Shown: one piece after another, positions 59,201 through 64,000 of the stretch | Numbering within the stretch: the first letter of the stretch is position 1 | How the letters are laid out: each line of letters begins with the position of its first letter | Source of the DNA: Plumapathes pennacea | Lineage: Eukaryota; Cnidaria; Anthozoa; Antipatharia; Myriopathidae | Direction of reading: 5' to 3' | Assembly: GCA_964036295.1 (NCBI GenBank) | Contig: OZ038471.1 | Span: 7,066,001 to 7,130,000 of the forward strand | DNA length: 64,000 nucleotides | Position numbers and translations under genes: made by a program | Notes under the pieces: model-generated | Database searches by the model: none | Seen by the model: the letters and a program-made list of their open reading frames with translations, nothing else | Told to the model about the DNA's origin: nothing

Positions 59201-62200
59201 ACTCTACTCTGCTTTGTTCAGCTTTTCTCCTCTTTGGTCTGTCCTGATGTTCCACCTGCCTGAAACCTATTACCCGCAATGCTCCTGGTTCTGTTCTGTT
59301 CTCTTAAGCTCGGCTCTGTTTTGCTTTGCTGTACCCTTGCTACCACTGAGTCACATCTTTTTCCTACCAAATTTGCAGCGCGGTAGCTCTGATTAAAACC
59401 TGAATAATTGGGTATAAGAGGGATTTGAGGCACACATCGGTGCATCGATCCGTACGGTCATCTGTAATGCCTCATGTGACGGCCCTGTGGCCCAATGGAT
59501 AAGGCATCTGACTACGAATCAGGGGATTCCAGGTTCGAGTCCTGGCAGGGTCGCTTTATTTTTATTTTTCCTTTCACATTCTTTTACATTTTGGATACAG
59601 TACGTACCCTACACTCTGCTCTGTTTTATTACCCTACACTCTGCTCTGCTTTGTTCAGATCTTCTCCTCTGCTTTGCTCTGCTTTGTTCAGCTCTTGTCA
59701 TCCGATGAACCAGAATAAAGAGAGCGTTTCTTACAGAGTCTCTGGTTTGTTCTGATGTTCTGCCTGGAGCCCATTACCCGTGATGGATTCCTGGTTCTGT
59801 TCTGTTCTGCTCTGTCAAGCTCGGCTCTGTTTTGCTTTGCTGTGACTTGTTACCACCGAGTCACCGATCTTTTCTAGCAGCTTTGCAGCGCGGGGGTATC
59901 CATAAGTGCATCGATCCGTACTGTCATCTGTAATGCCTCATGTGACGGCCCTGTGGCCCAATGGATAAGGCATCTGACTACGAATCAGGGGATTCCAGGT
60001 TCGAGTCCTGGCAGGGTCGATCTCTTTTCCTTTTTCCTTTGACATTCCTCAACATTTTGAAAGCAGTAGTTACCGCTCCGTGTACTGCTCTACTTTATTG
60101 TCATAAACTCTGCTCTGCTTTGTTCAGCTCTTCTCCTCTCTGATCTGTTTTGATGTTCTGCCTGGAGCCCATTACCCGTAATGAGCTCCTGATTCTGTTC
60201 TGTTCATTCAAGCTCGGCTCTGTTTTGCTTTGCCCTTGTTTCTTCTGAGTCACATCTTTTCTGGCAACTTTGCAGCGCGGTAGCTCTGATTAAAACCTGA
60301 ATAACAGGGTATAAGTAGAATTTGGGGCATACGTCGGTGCATCGATCTGTACGGTCATTCGAAGTGCACAATGTGACGGCCCTGTGGCCCAATGGATAAG
60401 GCATCTGACTACGAATCAGGGGATTCCAGGTTCGAGTCCTGGTAGGGTCGCAATGCGTTATATTTTTTCGTTTTAGACCGTAACATCTTGAATTTTGACT
60501 GATCTTTTCTTTTCGTGGTATTATTTTTCTGAAATGTGCCCTTCTCTTTACACCCCACTACGTCAGGTTTTCTTGTGTTTTCTCAGTCTGAGTGTACTGT
60601 ATGACCTATAAAATATACCATCCCAAAAATAACCCCGCCCCACATATTAAGCGCAATCCCCCTTCCCTCCCCTGTCCGACATAAATACTCCTTCCATGGG
60701 TTTATATGTGGTTTAACACCCAAGCACCAGTGGCCAATACCGTATGAACCAAGTGAACGTTATCATTTTAGTGCTAATGCAGAACCCCTTCCTAAGCTAA
60801 TCAGCATTTAATTATTTGTCAGATTTTAGCGTATTTTGTAAAGTTGCAACTGTTCTACCAGCATATTGATTTATAAAATAAGCAAAGAACCAACAAACCA
60901 CTTTGGCCACGACTATTAAAGGTCACTGTTTTTAGAAATGCAAACTTTCTTCTAATGAAGACTTCTCCCCCCACCCCCTGAATTAAGCCCAGAAAAGTCC
61001 CTTTAAAAAATATAAGCCAAGGGCGTATTTACGAAGTTTTACATAATGGCATGATTATACCAATTTATACAATACATATATTATGTTCACATTATTATAT
61101 TATCTAATATAGTAAAGTATTCTTTGCTATACATGAACATGCAGGACTACGCCGTCGTATGCTCAGCCAGGATGCTATTCTTTGTTCTGTTCTGAGTTCG
61201 GTTCTGCTTTTATGCTACGCTATTCTAAACGGCATACGTAATTTGCCCTAACTGCGTTCTGCTCTCAAGAAGCTACTCGATCTGCTCAGCTCTGATTAAG
61301 ACCTGGCACGTACAGTATGCAAGATGTTAGGACATCCATCAGTGAATGCCTATCCGTACTGTCATCCGTAAAGCACCATGTGATGGCCCTGTGGCCCAAT
61401 GGATAAGGCATCTGACTACGAATCAGGGGATTCCAGGTTCGAGTCCTGGCAGGGTCGATTTTTTTTTCCTTTTGCACGCGCAGTCTCTAACTTGGATACA
61501 GTGATTGACGGCTTTTTCTGCTCTACTATACTTTCTTAACCTTTTCACTTCAAGCTCAAAATACAGAATCTCCCATCCTTTTAAGAAGAAATTGTATGAT
61601 TTGTGTAATGAGAATTGACAACTGAATCAACTATTATCTGAGCAAACCATCAAGGTGCAAATCCTTCATACTGTATAATATATCTCTGGTGAGAGACCGA
61701 AAGAGAAATTGGAAGTGTATCACTCTTGGGAGTGAAAAGGTTAATCAAAGTCATGCGCCGTTGGATTACAATCGTATTTACCATTGAATCAAGGCAAAAA
61801 TAAGAAAAAGAAACTCGAAGAAGTAAACTCGAAAAGTAAAGTTTTATCCCCCTATAAGATTATTAGTGAAAATACGGCGTGACGACAAACACTACGACCT
61901 GCGTCGAAAACTCTCGCAGAGGGCGATCGCTGTTTAATTTGAGTGCACGCGCAAAGGGGCTTGGGCTTTTCGGTAATTACCCACACGTCAATAGGGCCCG
62001 ATTTTCCGATAACCTGTTAGGATACATTGAGGTGCATGGATGTCACGTAATGTTTCGTCAGATCGAGTTGCTTTGCCAAGACAGCGGAACTAAAACTTAA
62101 TTATGAATGGTTGTTAAATCGGGTTTGTTTGCGTGTTTGACTGATTTGTTTGCTTTTTTAGTGGGACCTTTTGGTCAGACGCCAAGCCCTTGCAGCGAAA

Positions 62201-63527
62201 TACAAACTTCCAGATTTTGGGACAGAGCCTTGGAGGAATATGAATGACTTCGATGAGACTTTCAGGGGAAAACTGGGGACCCCTACGGTATGTCAAATAT
62301 AGTATTTTCCTGCTTTCGCACTTATAAATATATACCCTGCGAGCAGAACTTCCTTACATTCTCTACCTGGAGCAGAAGGGAGTGAAAGACGAAACGTTGC
62401 TCCTTTCCCCTTCGCTTTTTCGGGAGAATAAGGAGATTCTACTCTCACAGTATATTTAATCGTCCACAGATGGACTAACTATAAGTCAGCTATGTTGAAC
62501 TTTAATTGTCGCTTTGCATGCTGCACTGCGAGTTAAGACTGTGATGGCCCTGTGGCCCAATGGATAAGGCATCTGACTACGAATCAGGGGATTCCAGGTT
62601 CGAGTCCTGGCAGGGTCGGTTTTTTCTTTCTTTTCTTTTTTTTTTTTTTTTTTTTTTGTATTTTCGTTCCCAACAATACGACAATGCACACACATGGCTG
62701 TACACAGGAAGATAGGTCGATTATAATAGCCGTACACAAGATAATTTTTGTTTTGTTGGTATCTAGGGTCGACACATGTGGAAGGATGACTTACATTTCG
62801 CTCGACAAAGATTGTCCGGCTGCAATCCTTCACTGATTAGTTTGTGCACCGAATTACCAGACAAGTAAGCAACCATTCAGACTCAGTTTCTAGACGTTAT
62901 TGTAAGATGCACTCAAAAAAAGCCTGACCAGTTGCACTCCTATGCTCAAAATGCATATTCTCCCAACCTTTTAAGAAGAAAATGTATGGGCGATATACTT
63001 AGGGAGAATTGTTAGTTTAATCAGCTTTCATGCATTCATGGACAAGTTATCAAAAACCATGTTCTCCGAACTGTATGCTATATTTTGGTGAGAAACTAAA
63101 GGAGAAATTTGAATTTGACTTGAAAATAAAGGCAAGGATCTTCGTATGGATCTCAGTTGGTAAATATCTTGGTGAGGATTGATAACTTGATAACTTGAAA
63201 ATAAAGGCAACGATCTTCGTATGGATCTCAGTTGGTAAATATCTTGGTGAGGATTGATAACTTGATAACTTGAAAATAAAGGCAACGATCTTCGTATGGA
63301 TCTCAGTTGGTAAATATCTTGGTGAGGATTGATAACTTGACTCAGTAGGCTTGATCCAGAGAACTTCATCTTTCTTTTAATTTTCACTCTTCAGTCTTGC
63401 CGTCACTTCTGTGATGATGGAGCCATTTCTGGAAGGCATGACGCTGGAACAAGCTTTGGAGAACAGCAAGATATTTATCGTAAACTTGAAAGCTCTGGAT
63501 GAGATCGAACTGGAGGAGAATAGAAAA
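56208..63527 (+). CDS. PLAT-domain lipoxygenase, 5-LOX-like (partial, first 5 coding exons)
   Basis: Lipoxygenases insert dioxygen into polyunsaturated fatty acids; the N-terminal PLAT/C2-like beta-barrel binds membranes. Coding exons in the window are 56208-56717, 57924-57968, 62162-62287, 62767-62864 and 63395-63527 (304 codons). Junction phases agree and the gene continues past the right edge. Residues about 14-130 form the PLAT domain (LIISVSTGDTKGAGLHNAAY, FVFGDFLSIGSIWKMQL, CHRWL). The catalytic domain then begins: WRNMNDFDETFRGKL, GRHMWKDDLHFARQRLSGCN, PSLISLCTELPD and MTLEQALENSKIFIVNLKAL. The iron-ligand histidines lie in later exons outside the window. The ATG follows TAAACTCACAAG, and no catalase-like allene oxide synthase domain precedes it. 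Introns 2 and 3 contain seven same-strand tRNA-Arg genes. Confidence 0.9.
56974..57536. repeat. Foldback element in lipoxygenase intron 1
   Basis: GTTAAACACGAAGGCGCACT followed by ATAAAAGG at the left is mirrored by CCTTTTATAGCGCGCCTTTG followed by TGTTTAAG at the right. The intervening sequence has overlapping frames on both strands (57034-57516) without family features. It is followed by an (AAAT)n run at about 57540-57560. Confidence 0.65.
57977..58210. repeat. MITE-like element, family 2
   Basis: TTTAAAGACACCCTCTCACC followed by GTAGATGC at the left and GCATCTACGGTGAGA at the right. The copy at 2498-2770 shares the ends and the interior TTGAATACGGCAA block. In lipoxygenase intron 2, just after the exon at 57924. 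Confidence 0.7.
58583..58655 (+). tRNA. tRNA-Arg (anticodon ACG), array copy 1
   Basis: Same 73-base cloverleaf as the copy at 55129. Followed by CTTTATTTTTATTTTTCC, which supplies T-run terminators. Lies in lipoxygenase intron 2. Confidence 0.95.
59041..59113 (+). tRNA. tRNA-Arg (anticodon ACG), array copy 2
   Basis: Identical to copy 1 except AACGG for AATGG in the D-loop. Preceded by CCTCATGTGAC, shared by several units. The terminator runs downstream are short (CTCCTTTTATTTTT). Confidence 0.94.
59481..59553 (+). tRNA. tRNA-Arg (anticodon ACG), array copy 3
   Basis: Identical in sequence to copy 1, with nearly identical downstream flank (CTTTATTTTTATTTTTCC), showing recent unit duplication. 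Confidence 0.95.
59947..60019 (+). tRNA. tRNA-Arg (anticodon ACG), array copy 4
   Basis: Identical in sequence to copy 1. The downstream flank resembles array copy 2 (ATCTC...CTTTGACATTC). Confidence 0.95.
60378..60450 (+). tRNA. tRNA-Arg (anticodon ACG), array copy 5 (variant)
   Basis: As copy 1 except CCTGGTAGGGTCG for CCTGGCAGGGTCG, turning the last acceptor-stem pair into G-U, which is tolerated. The first T run downstream (ATATTTTTTCG) starts about 12 bases on. The downstream flank differs from the other units. Confidence 0.93.
61385..61457 (+). tRNA. tRNA-Arg (anticodon ACG), copy 6
   Basis: Identical in sequence to copy 1, preceded by ATGTGAT, followed by a nine-T terminator. It stands about 1 kb from the array, still inside lipoxygenase intron 2. 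Confidence 0.95.
61536..61744. repeat. TTAA-type MITE, family 1
   Basis: TTAACCTTTTCACTTCAAGC at the left and CTTGGGAGTGAAAAGGTTAA at the right, bounded by TTAA. In lipoxygenase intron 2. A further partial copy is at about 62935-63115 in intron 4. Confidence 0.8.
62546..62618 (+). tRNA. tRNA-Arg (anticodon ACG), copy 7
   Basis: Identical in sequence to copy 1, followed by T-rich terminators (TTTTTTC and a long T run). Lies in lipoxygenase intron 3, between exons 62162-62287 and 62767-62864. Confidence 0.95.
63118..63345 (+). repeat. Three tandem copies of a 76-bp unit
   Basis: ACTTGAAAATAAAGGCAA (in the first copy CAAGG for CAACG) recurs at about 63118, 63194 and 63270, each followed by GATCTTCGTATGGATCTCAG and TTGGTAAATATCTTGG. 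The copies are almost identical. In lipoxygenase intron 4, about 50 bp before the exon at 63395. Confidence 0.92.
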
Positions 63528-63789
63528 GTAAGCTCAACCGTACGAAACAATCAACGAAACGACGCCTAGCTTTTACAGCCCGTCACGCTAATGATTGCCA
63601 TTTTCATTCGAAGGCGCCTCCTTTTTTTTCGATGAGTTTTTGCTTTCTGTCCATAGAACTTTGACAACTGATGACACAAAAATGCGCTATTCCAAAAACT
63701 GGAGGTTTTCGAAAAGGATGCGTGTGACTTCATTAGGCGGAAGTTTTTTTAACTGTGCGTGCAGTTTCAAATGCTCCACTCTTGGGTCG

Positions 63790-63870
63790 TTATCAAAATG
63801 TGAACAAGAGAGAACTGAAGAGAGCAGTTATCAAAATGTGAACAAGAGAGAACTGAAGAGAGCAGTTTTA
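63790..63870 (+). repeat. Direct repeat of about 39 bp
   Basis: TTATCAAAATGTGAACAAGA followed by GAGAACTGAAGAGAGCAG occurs twice in direct succession, in the last, incomplete lipoxygenase intron. Confidence 0.9.
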
Positions 63871-64000
63871 CTAAGTAAGAGACAATGAACATACTAGCAT
63901 AAACTCAGCAAAAAACGCAACCGGAGAATGAGGCAACGTTACAAAGAAACGGCATATGTTGTTTGGACGACATACGCAATGTCCTGTTTTAGGGCCGTAG

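Larger units (their letters stand above)
58440..60470 (+). repeat. Tandem array of tRNA-containing units of about 430-465 bp
   Basis: Five units, each with one tRNA-Arg. The flanks share CTGCTCTGCTTTGTTCAG, GGAGCCCATTACCCGT, TTGCAGCGCGG and GTGCATCGATCCGTACGGTC blocks. Spacings between tRNA starts are 458, 440, 466 and 431. Frames labelled by the repeated MDKASDYESGDSRFESWQG translation are shadows of the tRNAs. Confidence 0.9.

Noticed and set aside
58583..62618. Reading the tRNA-Arg copies as a SINE family
   Set aside because: Intact 73-base cloverleaves, T-run terminators, no A-rich tails and no target duplications; they are treated as genes in a local array.
1..64000. CRISPR arrays, bacterial operons, viral genes
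   Set aside because: None seen; the direct repeats present are eukaryotic microsatellites, minisatellites and MITEs.

Overview
The window looks like animal nuclear DNA, most probably from an anthozoan cnidarian such as a stony coral or sea anemone. It is AT-rich, has intron-rich genes with GT-AG introns, Wnt8-like genes, an animal-type PLAT lipoxygenase and a dense load of small foldback repeats. The species cannot be told from the sequence. All exon models were built by hand from splice sites, conserved residues and phase. Every complete model sums to a whole number of codons.

Left part (1-32400): a Wnt8-like cluster. The last exon of a broken Wnt lies at the left edge (plus strand). A complete five-exon Wnt on the minus strand (1943-10211, 343 aa) and a complete five-exon Wnt on the plus strand (27243-31613, 339 aa) are arranged head to head. 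Between them sits a direct segmental duplication. Its first unit (about 12397-14960) carries an intact intronless 545-aa protein with an NHL-like beta-propeller. Its second unit (about 16036-22700) carries a decayed copy. That copy is split by a 2063-bp foldback transposon (17861-19923) with 10-bp target duplications, which holds a captured protein-kinase fragment. A second element with a similar terminus (20455-21190) sits in the upstream flank.

Middle (33653-53792): a 32-exon USO1/p115 Golgi tether gene on the minus strand (1059 aa, with an unusually long acidic tail). It diverges from a four-exon MZB1-like ER protein gene on the plus strand (183 aa, C-terminal KEEL). The start codons are about 370 bp apart, so the two genes probably share a promoter region. 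Both products act in the early secretory pathway.

Right part (54000-64000): the first five coding exons of a PLAT-domain lipoxygenase on the plus strand, running off the right edge. Its introns hold seven same-strand copies of one tRNA-Arg(ACG) gene, five of them in units of about 430-465 bp; an eighth copy lies upstream on the other strand.

The rest is introns and intergenic DNA filled with MITE-like foldback elements, microsatellites, a LINE 3' end and a tRNA-derived repeat. Most other short open frames look spurious.
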